NCBI RefSeq assembly: GCF_003143935.1
Contig: NZ_QFRX01000001.1
Coordinates: 4,258,228 to 4,322,227, forward strand
DNA: 64,000 nucleotides
Origin: Streptomyces sp. Act143
GTDB taxonomy: Bacteria; Actinomycetota; Actinomycetes; Streptomycetales; Streptomycetaceae
Reading direction: 5' to 3'
Below, piece after piece: positions 22,782 to 30,103 of this stretch. Numbering within the stretch: the first letter of the stretch is position 1; each line of letters starts with the position of its first letter. The position numbers were made by a program, and so were the translations under genes. A model generated the notes under the pieces. That model searched no databases. It had not been told where the DNA came from and saw only the letters and a list, made by a program, of their open reading frames with translations.

Positions 22782-23503
22782 CGGGCACCGTCCGGACTGT
22801 CCGGCCGGGCGGTCACCGCCATGGCCGGGTTGGACACCTTCGTCAGCACCACCAGGTCCGCGGCGGGCGCGTCCGCGTTCAGCTCCGCGTACAGCGTCGC
22901 CCCGACGGCCGTCTCCACGGTCAGGCCGGTGCGGGAGTTCACGACCTGGTGCAGCGGCACCGTCACCAGCTCGTCGACGCTGAACGACGAGGCGAGGACC
23001 TGGACGGTGGCGGCCTCCACGTCCACGGCCTTGATCGTGACCAGCGACGTCGTCCGGCGGGCACCCCAGCGGGCGCTGATGTACGCCCACCCGAAGTCGG
23101 TGACCACCGGCTCCATGCCGGGCTTCCACCGCACGTACCGGCGCGCCGTCAGCTTCGGCAGTAGCTGCGCCACGTCCGCGTACGGCTGGTCCTCGCTGAG
23201 CCGCGTCAGCAGCGACTCCACGGGGGACCGCAGCGGCTTCTCCGTGGCGAACGTGACCGCGCGGATCATCCCGGCCCGCCAGGCGATCGTGCCGCGCGTG
23301 AACTCCGCCGAGCACGGGCAGCCCGTGACCCGGGCGATCGTCTCCGCGTCGTCAACGTGCCCGACGCACTCGGACACGCTGGCCCGGCCGACAGCGCACA
23401 GCGCCGCCGTGCAACAGGAGCAGTCCGGGCAGCCAGCGTTCTGCGGCCGGACGTACTCCGGGCCGAACGGCTCGTGCTCAGGACCGTCGTCGTACATGCT
23501 CAT
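22778..23503 (-). CDS. Cys-containing phage-type protein, 241 aa, unknown
   Basis: ATG at 23503 overlaps the upstream stop. The N-terminus has CPDCSCCTAALC, C and CPC, possibly one or two metal sites; the C-terminal half is beta-rich (SLVTIKAVDVEAATVQVLASSFSVDELVTVPLHQV), like a small SH3 or OB-type domain. Function unknown; position between exonuclease and resolvase suggests a DNA metabolism accessory. Confidence 0.6.
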   Translation of the reverse strand: MSMYDDGPEHEPFGPEYVRPQNAGCPDCSCCTAALCAVGRASVSECVGHVDDAETIARVTGCPCSAEFTRGTIAWRAGMIRAVTFATEKPLRSPVESLLTRLSEDQPYADVAQLLPKLTARRYVRWKPGMEPVVTDFGWAYISARWGARRTTSLVTIKAVDVEAATVQVLASSFSVDELVTVPLHQVVNSRTGLTVETAVGATLYAELNADAPAADLVVLTKVSNPAMAVTARPDSPDGAR

Positions 23504-23829
23504 GCGTCCCCCGAGATGAGTTGGCAGTCCATGCAGCGGCGGGAGCCGTCCGCCTGGACCGTCTGCTTGGTCACCCGGAAGTCCTCCGGGCAGTAACGGA
23601 ACTCGGCGTCGTCGAGCAGATCGGCCCGGCAACCGCCCCAGAAGTCGAGGACCTCGAGTCCGGCGGTCCCCGCCATGGCGGGGGCCGGCTCGACGTCGCT
23701 GAAGTGCAAGGGCGTCGGCGGGGCGTCGGACGCCGCCGCGCGGCGGCCGCACCGCTGTGCGGCCAGGAGGAGGGCACCGCAGCCCGCGAAGCAGGCTGCG
23801 GTGCCGACGTGGAGGAGCGCGCTCGTCAC
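23500..23829 (-). CDS. Small protein with N-terminal membrane segment and Cys motif, 109 aa
   Basis: GTG at 23829 overlaps the exonuclease stop. One hydrophobic segment (3-26) is followed by a soluble part ending FRYCPEDFRVTKQTVQADGSRRCMDCQLISGD, a zinc-ribbon-like pattern. Unknown function. Confidence 0.55.
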   Translation of the reverse strand: MTSALLHVGTAACFAGCGALLLAAQRCGRRAAASDAPPTPLHFSDVEPAPAMAGTAGLEVLDFWGGCRADLLDDAEFRYCPEDFRVTKQTVQADGSRRCMDCQLISGDA

Positions 23830-24551
23830 GCCTCGACCTCCGAGGGGACGGGGATGAGCGGCCAGTCCCACGGCGACTCGTCGCACGTGCCGGTCTGCTG
23901 CAGCTGCCAGGCCCGACGGTCCTCGTACAGCTCGCGCGCCCAACGGGCCTGCATCTCGTGCAACTCGCCGACGTCCTCGCGGCCCACCCACGGGTACCGC
24001 TGGCCGATCTTCCAGACCACGCCGCACGCGGCCTTGGCGTCGACCTCCGAGTTGTGGGCGCCGCCCTCCAGCTTCACGCGGTAGTGGTGGCAGAGGTCGA
24101 CCAGCGTCCGCTTGCCCTTGCGGTAACGGTCGAGGTGCTTGTCCAGCACCCACGGGTCCAGGACGACCGGCGTCGAGTTCCACAGCGACCGCACCCCGTA
24201 GCGGGCGCACTCCCGTTCCAGGATCGTCAGGTCGAACGGCGCGTTCATCACCACGATCGGCCACGACTGCGAGGCGTACTCGGAGAGGACCTCGACGATC
24301 TGGGTGACCACGACGGCGGCCGGGTCTCCCTCCGCACGGGCCTGCTCTGTGGTGATGCCGTGAATGCGGGTGGCCCCGGCTGAGATCTCCGCACCGCCCA
24401 TGTTTGAGCGCCAGTTGCGGACCAGCGTGGGCAGAGGGCCGCCCCAGCGGACGACGGTGGCGGTGACGATCCGGTCGTTCTCGACGTCCGTGCCCGTCGT
24501 CTCGACGTCGAATCCGACTAGCGGCCTACGGGTCCAGGGGAGAACGGTCAT
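23826..24551 (-). CDS. DnaQ/RNase T-type 3'-5' exonuclease, 241 aa
   Basis: ATG at 24551 overlaps the RecT stop. ExoI is GFDVETTGTD (D15, E17), ExoII is in WPIVVMNAPFDLTILERE, and ExoIII is HNSEVDAKAA, the DEDDh arrangement of DnaQ-family nucleases. The C-terminal 60 residues are an extra helical region. In this operon it could trim 3' ends for recombination or proofread element replication. Confidence 0.85.
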   Translation of the reverse strand: MTVLPWTRRPLVGFDVETTGTDVENDRIVTATVVRWGGPLPTLVRNWRSNMGGAEISAGATRIHGITTEQARAEGDPAAVVVTQIVEVLSEYASQSWPIVVMNAPFDLTILERECARYGVRSLWNSTPVVLDPWVLDKHLDRYRKGKRTLVDLCHHYRVKLEGGAHNSEVDAKAACGVVWKIGQRYPWVGREDVGELHEMQARWARELYEDRRAWQLQQTGTCDESPWDWPLIPVPSEVEA

Positions 24552-25549
24552 GCCGCGCGGTTCCTTCCTCGGCGGCCCCGCCGCGACGTCCGGCGGGGCT
24601 GGCTGCGCTTGACGGGCAGCCGTCGGGTGATGGGAGTGGAGGTGGCGTCCTGGGACGCCTCGGCCGCCGCGTGCGCCTCGTCGGCGTCCGCGAGGAGGGC
24701 CGCGGTCTCCGGGTCGGGGGCGTGCAGCACCTGCACCTCGCCGGCCTCCCCGGCGTCGTCGGCCTTCACCAGCGCGACGAGCTCGGCCGACATCGGGACG
24801 ACCTTCGCCAGACGGCGCACGCAGCTCTTTCGCCACATGTGCTCGAAGTGCGTGTGCCAGAAGGTGTCCGTGCGGCCCTCGGCCTTGGCCTGCTGGTAGG
24901 CGGCGCTGTACTCGTCGCGGATCTCCTCCGCGTCCTCGCGGGACAGGAGGATGACCTGCGAGCGGGCGCCGCCCTTGAGCCAGGCGAACGCGTAGGCCAG
25001 GACGACCGGCCCGCGCGCCTCCTTGGACTTGGTGAGGTCCGGCCGGTGGACGAAGTCCTGCGGGGCCGGGGCGGTGGGCTCGTAGCTGTACTCGTCGTGC
25101 TCGCGGATCACGCCGACGTGCACCGAGTCGACCGCACCGGAGCGGTACATCAGGTCGATGAAGCCCTGCGCCATCGGAACGAAGACGGCGGTGGTGCCCT
25201 CCCGCTTGATGACGGCGTGCTTGCCGTCCGGGACCAGCCCGAACCTGGCGCACGTCAGCAGCGCCTGGAGGGTGCTCGCCGGCGTGCACTTCGCCAGCGT
25301 CGGCAGCACCGCCCGCACGGCCGCGAAGAACGCGTCCGCGTCGATGTGCGCGGGCAGCGCTTCGTCGAACGTGTCCTTGTACCGCGACAGCCAGGCCATC
25401 ACGGTCTTGCTCATCGGGGCCTCGACCTGCTCGTGCCCCTTGACGTCCGCCAGCTCGGCGGGAGCATCGGCCGCCTCGTGCTGGTCGACGGCGGCCGGGC
25501 CGCCGCCCTGACGGGCGGCGCGGATACGGTCCTTGAGAGTCGTCGTCAT
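24548..25549 (-). CDS. RecT-family single-strand annealing protein, 333 aa
   Basis: The RecT core is clear: VMAWLSRYKDTFDEALP, FFAAVRAVLPTLAKCTPASTLQALLTCARFGLVPDGKHAVIK, VFVPMAQGFIDLMYRSG, and the RGPVVLAYAFAWLKGGA and FWHTHFEHMWRKSCVRRLAKVVP segments. It anneals complementary single strands after resection by a partner nuclease, here the YqaJ protein encoded immediately upstream in the transcript. A C-terminal basic tail (KRSQPRRTSRRGRRGRNRAA) is an addition. Phage origin is most likely. Confidence 0.92.
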   Translation of the reverse strand: MTTTLKDRIRAARQGGGPAAVDQHEAADAPAELADVKGHEQVEAPMSKTVMAWLSRYKDTFDEALPAHIDADAFFAAVRAVLPTLAKCTPASTLQALLTCARFGLVPDGKHAVIKREGTTAVFVPMAQGFIDLMYRSGAVDSVHVGVIREHDEYSYEPTAPAPQDFVHRPDLTKSKEARGPVVLAYAFAWLKGGARSQVILLSREDAEEIRDEYSAAYQQAKAEGRTDTFWHTHFEHMWRKSCVRRLAKVVPMSAELVALVKADDAGEAGEVQVLHAPDPETAALLADADEAHAAAEASQDATSTPITRRLPVKRSQPRRTSRRGRRGRNRAA

Positions 25550-25551
25550 GG

Positions 25552-26652
25552 TCAGGCGGCCTTCTTCTTCGCGGTCTTGGCGGGGCGGAGCTGGCGGGCG
25601 CGGAACTGGCGGTAGATCTCGGGCTCTTCGGCCGCGAGCGCCTTCGTGTCGATGGCGGGCTTCATCACCGTGAAGCGCTCCGCCACATCGGGCCGCGCCT
25701 CCGTCAGCCGCTTCGGTGCGAACGTCGAGTTCTGCTTGTTCGTCCACACGACCCGGCCCGTGGGGTCCTTCACGACTTCGTTCGGACCGGCGATCAGCCG
25801 CATCTCGTTCTCGACCGCGCGGACCTCGTCCGCGACGGCCTTCGCCTTCGCCGTCAGCCGCTCGTGCTCGCCGAGCAGCCGGTCAGCCGTGGCCGCGTCG
25901 ACCTCGGCGACCGCCTCGGGCTGGACCTCCCACAGACGGGCCAGGAGGTTCTCGGTGTCCTCCAGGCCGTCAGCCGGGGGCGGGAAGCCCTCGACGATGT
26001 GCCGCTGGTACCACTGCTCGCAGTGCTCGACCAGCTCGCCGATGATCTCCTCGTCCCGCTCCAGCCGGTGCCAGCGGAGCTTGTTGCCGCCGACGAGCGC
26101 GGCCACGTAGCCGTGGCTCCAGCCGCCGACGGCCATGTACCAGTAGCACTGGATCGCGGGGGCGTCCGGGACGCCGTCCTCCCAGTCGTCGATCTGGTAC
26201 TCGCTGCGGTTCTTGCACTCCAGCGGCACCACGGGGCAGCCGTCGGAGCCGATGACGTACCGGTCGACGTTGGCCCGCATCCACGGCCGCTCAAGGTTCT
26301 GCAGCGTGCCCGGAGGCATCGCGATGTCCAGGCCGGACCGCTTCGCGAACATCATCGCGATGAAGTCCTCGATCTCCCGGCCGATCTCGGCGGGCTCGGT
26401 CTCCTGGAACGTCGACCGGCCGTGCTTCTCCTCGAAGACGCGGCGCGGGCTGTTGTACTTCCCGGCCAGCCCGAGGATGCCGGCGACGTCGGAGCCGCCG
26501 ATCCCGTCGAGCCGGATGGCCTCCCACATACGGCGATAGGCCGGGTCGTTGAGGTCACCGGAGGGCAGCAGCAGCCGCGCAGCCGGGGCCTCGGGCAGAC
26601 CCACCGGCGGCAGGTCGGCGACGTCGAACAACAGGTCAGGTGCAGTCGTCAC
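25552..26652 (-). CDS. YqaJ-family viral recombinase/exonuclease, 366 aa
   Basis: GTG at 26652 overlaps the upstream stop (GTGA). IGGSDVAGILGLAGKYNSPRRVFEEKHGR near residue 50 and EIGREIEDFIAMMFAKRSG are YqaJ hallmarks, and NVDRYVIG...VPLECKN supplies the D..ExK active site. The C-terminal third is a helical extension. It is the 5'-3' resection partner of RecT, whose gene starts two bases downstream. The pair equals lambda Exo/Beta in function. Confidence 0.92.
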   Translation of the reverse strand: MTTAPDLLFDVADLPPVGLPEAPAARLLLPSGDLNDPAYRRMWEAIRLDGIGGSDVAGILGLAGKYNSPRRVFEEKHGRSTFQETEPAEIGREIEDFIAMMFAKRSGLDIAMPPGTLQNLERPWMRANVDRYVIGSDGCPVVPLECKNRSEYQIDDWEDGVPDAPAIQCYWYMAVGGWSHGYVAALVGGNKLRWHRLERDEEIIGELVEHCEQWYQRHIVEGFPPPADGLEDTENLLARLWEVQPEAVAEVDAATADRLLGEHERLTAKAKAVADEVRAVENEMRLIAGPNEVVKDPTGRVVWTNKQNSTFAPKRLTEARPDVAERFTVMKPAIDTKALAAEEPEIYRQFRARQLRPAKTAKKKAA

Positions 26653-27434
26653 TTCTGGCCCCCCGTGCTGGTGTCGGCGGCGGCGTTGCTGTCCAGGTGG
26701 ACGAGGTAGCGGGCCACGGCCCTGGCCGACGTGTTGTTGCGGGTCGCGCTGGCCCCGATGAACTGCCGCACGGCGTCTGCGGCTTCCCGCTCGCCGTTCT
26801 CCTCCAGGAGGCGGGCGGCGACCCGGACCCGTGCCCACGGCGCTGCCTTGAGGGCCTCCACGATGAGGCGGACCGCCTTCTCGTACCGGCCGCCCTGGAC
26901 GGGCTCGATCTCGCCGCCTCGCGGCTGCGGCTCGGCGGTCTTGGTCACCTGCTTGGCGCGGCGGGCGGCCTCGGCCAACACCGCCTGGTAGTCGTCCTGG
27001 TGGCCGCAGCCGTTGTGCCACGCGTCCCGGACCATGCGGGCGCCGTCACGGACGAAGTGGTCCTTGCGGACGGCACCGCGGGGGCCGCCGCAGCGCGGGC
27101 AGCGCGCCGAGATGGTTACCTCGACGAGGCGTACGCCCTCGTAACCGGGCTGCGTGCCGTAGTCGGGTACGCGGACGGTCATCTCCCGCGCGATCGGCGG
27201 CAGGTCGAGGCCGTCGACGTAGCGCGCCCATACGGCGGTGCCGTCGTCGTGCTGGGACGCGATGGCCTGGAAGGCACCGGCCGGCTGGTACGACGGGTAC
27301 TTGCCGGTGCAGATGCCGCGAGCGACGGCCTGCCCGCTCTGTGAGCTGGGGTAGACGTGGACGAGGAACTCGGTGCCGCGCTGCGACTCCAGCTTGAAGG
27401 CGATGGCGCGGTGGTCGGCCGCAGTGCTGCTCAC
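26649..27434 (-). CDS. Zinc-ribbon protein of the recombination operon, 261 aa
   Basis: GTG at 27434 overlaps the upstream stop. An N-terminal beta-rich region is followed by ARCPRCGGPRGAVRKDHFVRDGARMVRDAWHNGCGHQD (a CxxC...C-x-H type site) and a helical C-terminus. Position directly before YqaJ/RecT suggests an accessory to them. No family name is certain. Confidence 0.65.
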   Translation of the reverse strand: MSSTAADHRAIAFKLESQRGTEFLVHVYPSSQSGQAVARGICTGKYPSYQPAGAFQAIASQHDDGTAVWARYVDGLDLPPIAREMTVRVPDYGTQPGYEGVRLVEVTISARCPRCGGPRGAVRKDHFVRDGARMVRDAWHNGCGHQDDYQAVLAEAARRAKQVTKTAEPQPRGGEIEPVQGGRYEKAVRLIVEALKAAPWARVRVAARLLEENGEREAADAVRQFIGASATRNNTSARAVARYLVHLDSNAAADTSTGGQK

Positions 27435-27565
27435 TTGGCCTCCCCCGCGTTCTCGCCGTTGCTGCGGGTCTGGGCGACGAGCGTCTTGCGGACCCGCATG
27501 CCGACGAAGCCGTTGCGGAAGGTGCCGCACAGGTGGCAGCGGCGCGGGTTGTGGTCGTGCGTCAT
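27431..27565 (-). CDS. Small zinc-finger-like protein, 44 aa
   Basis: ATG at 27565 overlaps the upstream stop, and the TGA overlaps the next GTG. RRCHLCGTFRNGFVGMRVRKTL is a CxxC knuckle in a basic context. Both overlaps support it as a gene. Unknown function. Confidence 0.55.
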   Translation of the reverse strand: MTHDHNPRRCHLCGTFRNGFVGMRVRKTLVAQTRSNGENAGEAK

Positions 27566-27717
27566 GCGGCCTCACCGCCCCACGCGTCGATGTCCTCGGG
27601 CTGGGCCGGGCGCTCGGGGTGCGTCTCCACCTGGTGGCGGGCGACGACGGCGGCCGGGAGCACGAGGAAGGAGCCGACGGCGGCGATGCCGACGATGGTC
27701 TGGAGGATCTCGGTCAC
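27562..27717 (-). CDS. Small single-span membrane protein, 51 aa
   Basis: GTG at 27717 overlaps the upstream stop and the TGA overlaps the next ATG. Residues 3-27 are one hydrophobic span; the remainder is a short acidic, Pro-containing tail. Unknown function. Confidence 0.5.
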   Translation of the reverse strand: MTEILQTIVGIAAVGSFLVLPAAVVARHQVETHPERPAQPEDIDAWGGEAA

Positions 27718-28103
27718 TTCTCGTCACCGCCTTCGAGGTCAGCGACAGTGCCGAGGTGACGGCCGGTGAAGACGCGGCGCAGCTCGGCGGCGTTGAGGGT
27801 GTTGTTCGGCAGCGGGTAGCTGACCCAGACCTTCACGGGGACGTCGTCGTAGAAGGCGACGAGCTGGGCGATGCCCTGGCCGCCGACGTTGCGGTGGTTC
27901 GAGGTGCGGGCGACGTGGCCGCCCATCACCTCGGCGCACGTGTCGACGATCTCGCCGTGGCCGGTCTCCGTGATCTGGTGGCCGGTCAGAACGCCAGGCG
28001 TTTCGCCCACCGTCCAGATCAGCGACCCCAGTTCGGGGTGGTCGGTGAGCAGGTGCGCGAGTGCGGCAGCGGCTGCCGCTTCTCCGCTAAGGTTCCTGTC
28101 CAA
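27714..28103 (-). CDS. Unknown protein, 129 aa
   Basis: TTG at 28103 has GAGGAAA seven bases upstream. A helical start is followed by beta-rich sequence (LIWTVGETPGVLTGHQITE, AQLVAFYDDVPVKVWVSYPLP). It begins the operon that carries YqaJ, RecT, exonuclease and RusA genes, unless transcription reads in from the XRE gene across the 91-base gap. Confidence 0.6.
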   Translation of the reverse strand: MDRNLSGEAAAAAALAHLLTDHPELGSLIWTVGETPGVLTGHQITETGHGEIVDTCAEVMGGHVARTSNHRNVGGQGIAQLVAFYDDVPVKVWVSYPLPNNTLNAAELRRVFTGRHLGTVADLEGGDEK

Positions 28104-28194
28104 CGGGGTTTCCTCAATTCGGCGTTGATGAGGATTTCTCCTGGTGGCGGGGTCGTCCCGGACCGTGCGAGGGTCGTGGGCGGCCCCGTTGCCG

Positions 28195-28530
28195 TCATCT
28201 GACGGCGGCGGCGCTGGGGCGTCGCGCCCCGGCGGGCTTGATGGAGTGCAGCGAGGGCGGCGCGGATACCGGCGCCTGGTCCGGCTGCGGGTTCAGCAGC
28301 CGCTCCCAGATCTCGTCCGGGACGACCGTGAACATCGACTGGACGACCCGCAGGTCGCAGTCGCAGAACGCGACGGACTCGCCGAGCTTCTGGTGCGGCA
28401 GCAAGCTGATGCGGTCCTGAAGGAACCGCTTTTTGCAGCGGAGCTTCTCGGCGGCCTGGTCGTAGTCGTAGTTGCAGACCACGGTGCAGATGCAGTGGGG
28501 CCGTGTCTGGCGGCGGACGGCGGTGTTCAT
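28195..28530 (-). CDS. Cys-containing protein, 111 aa, unknown
   Basis: ATG at 28530 overlaps the XRE stop (ATGA). CICTVVCNYDYDQ and CKKRFLQDR, CDCD give five to six Cys that could form a metal site. The Pro/Ser-rich C-terminus is likely disordered. Co-translated with the XRE regulator, so it may modify that regulator's activity; this is a guess. Confidence 0.55.
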   Translation of the reverse strand: MNTAVRRQTRPHCICTVVCNYDYDQAAEKLRCKKRFLQDRISLLPHQKLGESVAFCDCDLRVVQSMFTVVPDEIWERLLNPQPDQAPVSAPPSLHSIKPAGARRPSAAAVR

Positions 28531-28754
28531 GCCGGTACCCCGACCGCGTCTTCGGCCTTGGGCACGAGTTCGTCCAGGGCGATGCCGTAGGCCCAGGCGA
28601 TGGCGGTCACGTTGGGCAGCGTCGGGACGCTTCCGTTGAAGACCCGGGTGACCACGCTTCTGTCGATCCCGGCTCGGCGGGCGATCTCCTCGTGGGTCAG
28701 GTCGCCCTTCTCGGCGGCCCTCGCCTTGAGGAGTTCTGTGTCCAGGCGGAGCAA
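28527..28754 (-). CDS. XRE-family repressor-like HTH protein, 75 aa
   Basis: TTG at 28754 is chosen because AAAGGAGG lies six bases upstream. LTHEEIARRAGIDRSVVTRVFNGSVPTLPNVTAIAWAYGIALDEL is a complete Cro/CI-type HTH with the downstream helix. It has no protease or dimerisation domain beyond this, like a small Cro. It faces the divergent regulator gene at 28997 across four shared operators. Confidence 0.85.
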   Translation of the reverse strand: MLRLDTELLKARAAEKGDLTHEEIARRAGIDRSVVTRVFNGSVPTLPNVTAIAWAYGIALDELVPKAEDAVGVPA

Positions 28755-28770
28755 CGCGCCCCTCCTTTCG

Positions 28771-28956
28771 TGTGCGTGCATGCACGCCCTATGTGCGTGC
28801 ATGCACAAGCTAGATCATGTGCATCCGTGCACACAAGCCCGACACGAGGGGGATCAATAATGTGATTTTTTGGGCGCACGCCCTGGTCACTGGTGAACAC
28901 AACCTGCGCTGATGTGGCACAAGGGCGATCACCTGCACCTTGTGCACCCATGCACG
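28771..28956. promoter_or_regulatory. Four-site operator region of a divergent regulatory switch
   Basis: Sixteen-bp sites with TGTGC...GCACA/G arms lie at 28771-28786 (TGTGCGTGCATGCACG), 28792-28807 (TGTGCGTGCATGCACA), 28818-28833 (TGTGCATCCGTGCACA) and 28941-28956 (TGTGCACCCATGCACG). Three cluster beside the minus-strand XRE gene and one beside the plus-strand regulator gene, like right and left operators of a lysogeny switch. Confidence 0.75.
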
Positions 28957-28996
28957 CCCCTGCCGCCCCGGTTGCGGGCTTAGTAGCCTTCGGGGT

Positions 28997-29488
28997 ATGC
29001 GGAGCAAGGGATCACCCGAACGGACCGAGGAGCTGACCGGTCCCGTCGCCCTGGGGAGGCTGGTAGCCGAACTTGCGGCACGGGCCCAGCCGGAGCCCTA
29101 CGACCTCACACCCGGCGGAACCGGACGACGACGACTGAGCGAGGACGCCGGCATGAGCGTGTGGGCCGTCGCCCGCATGCTGCGCGGCGAGACCCTCCCC
29201 AAGGCCGAGAACATCGGCGGCCTGGCAGCAGCCCTCGGGGTCGACGAGGACCTGCTCCTCGACACGGCCGGGTACAGAAACAGACCCGATCGCGCCAAAC
29301 GCACAAATCAGCCGGTAGTGTCAATCGCCCAGCCGCCTTCCCCGGAGGCGATCGCGGACATGCTCGGAATCACCCATTCCTTCGTCCGTAAGATGCTCAT
29401 CTCCAGCATCGCCGAGGCCGTACGACTACAGCGCGAGGCAGACCAGAACGAGGACGGCGACGCCGGGGGAAGAGCCGTCGCCAGGTAG
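28997..29488 (+). CDS. HTH regulator, 163 aa
   Basis: ATG at 28997 has no clear Shine-Dalgarno sequence (CTTCGGGGT precedes), so it may be leaderless. RLSEDAGMSVWAVARMLRGETLPKAENIGGLAAALGVDEDLLL (about 45-95) is an XRE-type HTH; a second HTH-like segment, SPEAIADMLGITHSFVRKMLISSIAEAVRLQ, follows at about 115-150. Two HTH units in one chain are unusual for this size. It probably competes with the 75-aa XRE protein at the four operators. Confidence 0.75.
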   Translation: MRSKGSPERTEELTGPVALGRLVAELAARAQPEPYDLTPGGTGRRRLSEDAGMSVWAVARMLRGETLPKAENIGGLAAALGVDEDLLLDTAGYRNRPDRAKRTNQPVVSIAQPPSPEAIADMLGITHSFVRKMLISSIAEAVRLQREADQNEDGDAGGRAVAR

Positions 29489-29500
29489 GACGGGGGACCC

Positions 29501-30103
29501 ATGCAGCGCCCTTCCAGCCCCACGGCAACCATCGCCCTCGTCGGCGTCAGCACTGTGGGAGTAGGCACTCTCGCCACGACCGACGTCGACCTTCCGATCG
29601 AGCCAGGGTGCGTCCTGCCCATCGTGTGCGCCACCGCCGCCGCGGCGGCGTTCATCCGCCGGTACACCATCCGCCAGGAACAGCGCATGCGGGCGCTGTT
29701 CAAGGCCATGGCGCGCCAGCACGACGAGCGCGAGCGGGTCCTCGAAGCCCGGGAAAAGTCGCTGGCCGAGCGTGAGGAAACCTTCCAACGCACCCAGTGG
29801 ACCACCCGACTGCGGATCGCCAGCGCCTACGCTCGCGTCGACATCACCAGGGAAGAGGCCGCAGCCGAGCGAGAGCGGCGCATGCAGATCGAGGGCGAAT
29901 ACCGGGAACTGTGCCGCGAGTGGAACGAGGCCGTGCTGGACGACGCGCAGGCACGCCTGCCTGAGGAAGCCCCCCGCCCGGCCATCGCTGTCGGACAGGC
30001 CGGCACTGTGCACGGGCCGCGACGCTCCTACCCGGATCGTCGCGGCCCGCGCCCCTATCTCTCCGTCGTCGACGGCTCCGGCGAGCGTCAGGACTCCGCC
30101 TGA
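29501..30103 (+). CDS. Membrane-anchored coiled-coil protein, 200 aa
   Basis: ATG at 29501 follows the regulator by 12 bases, so the two are co-transcribed. Two hydrophobic stretches (about 8-27 and 35-51) precede a long charged coiled-coil (about 55-145) and a Pro/Arg-rich tail. Its 3' end overlaps the convergent integrase gene by 16 bases. Function unknown; a membrane protein expressed with the switch regulator might act in maintenance or exclusion. Confidence 0.6.
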   Translation: MQRPSSPTATIALVGVSTVGVGTLATTDVDLPIEPGCVLPIVCATAAAAAFIRRYTIRQEQRMRALFKAMARQHDERERVLEAREKSLAEREETFQRTQWTTRLRIASAYARVDITREEAAAERERRMQIEGEYRELCREWNEAVLDDAQARLPEEAPRPAIAVGQAGTVHGPRRSYPDRRGPRPYLSVVDGSGERQDSA

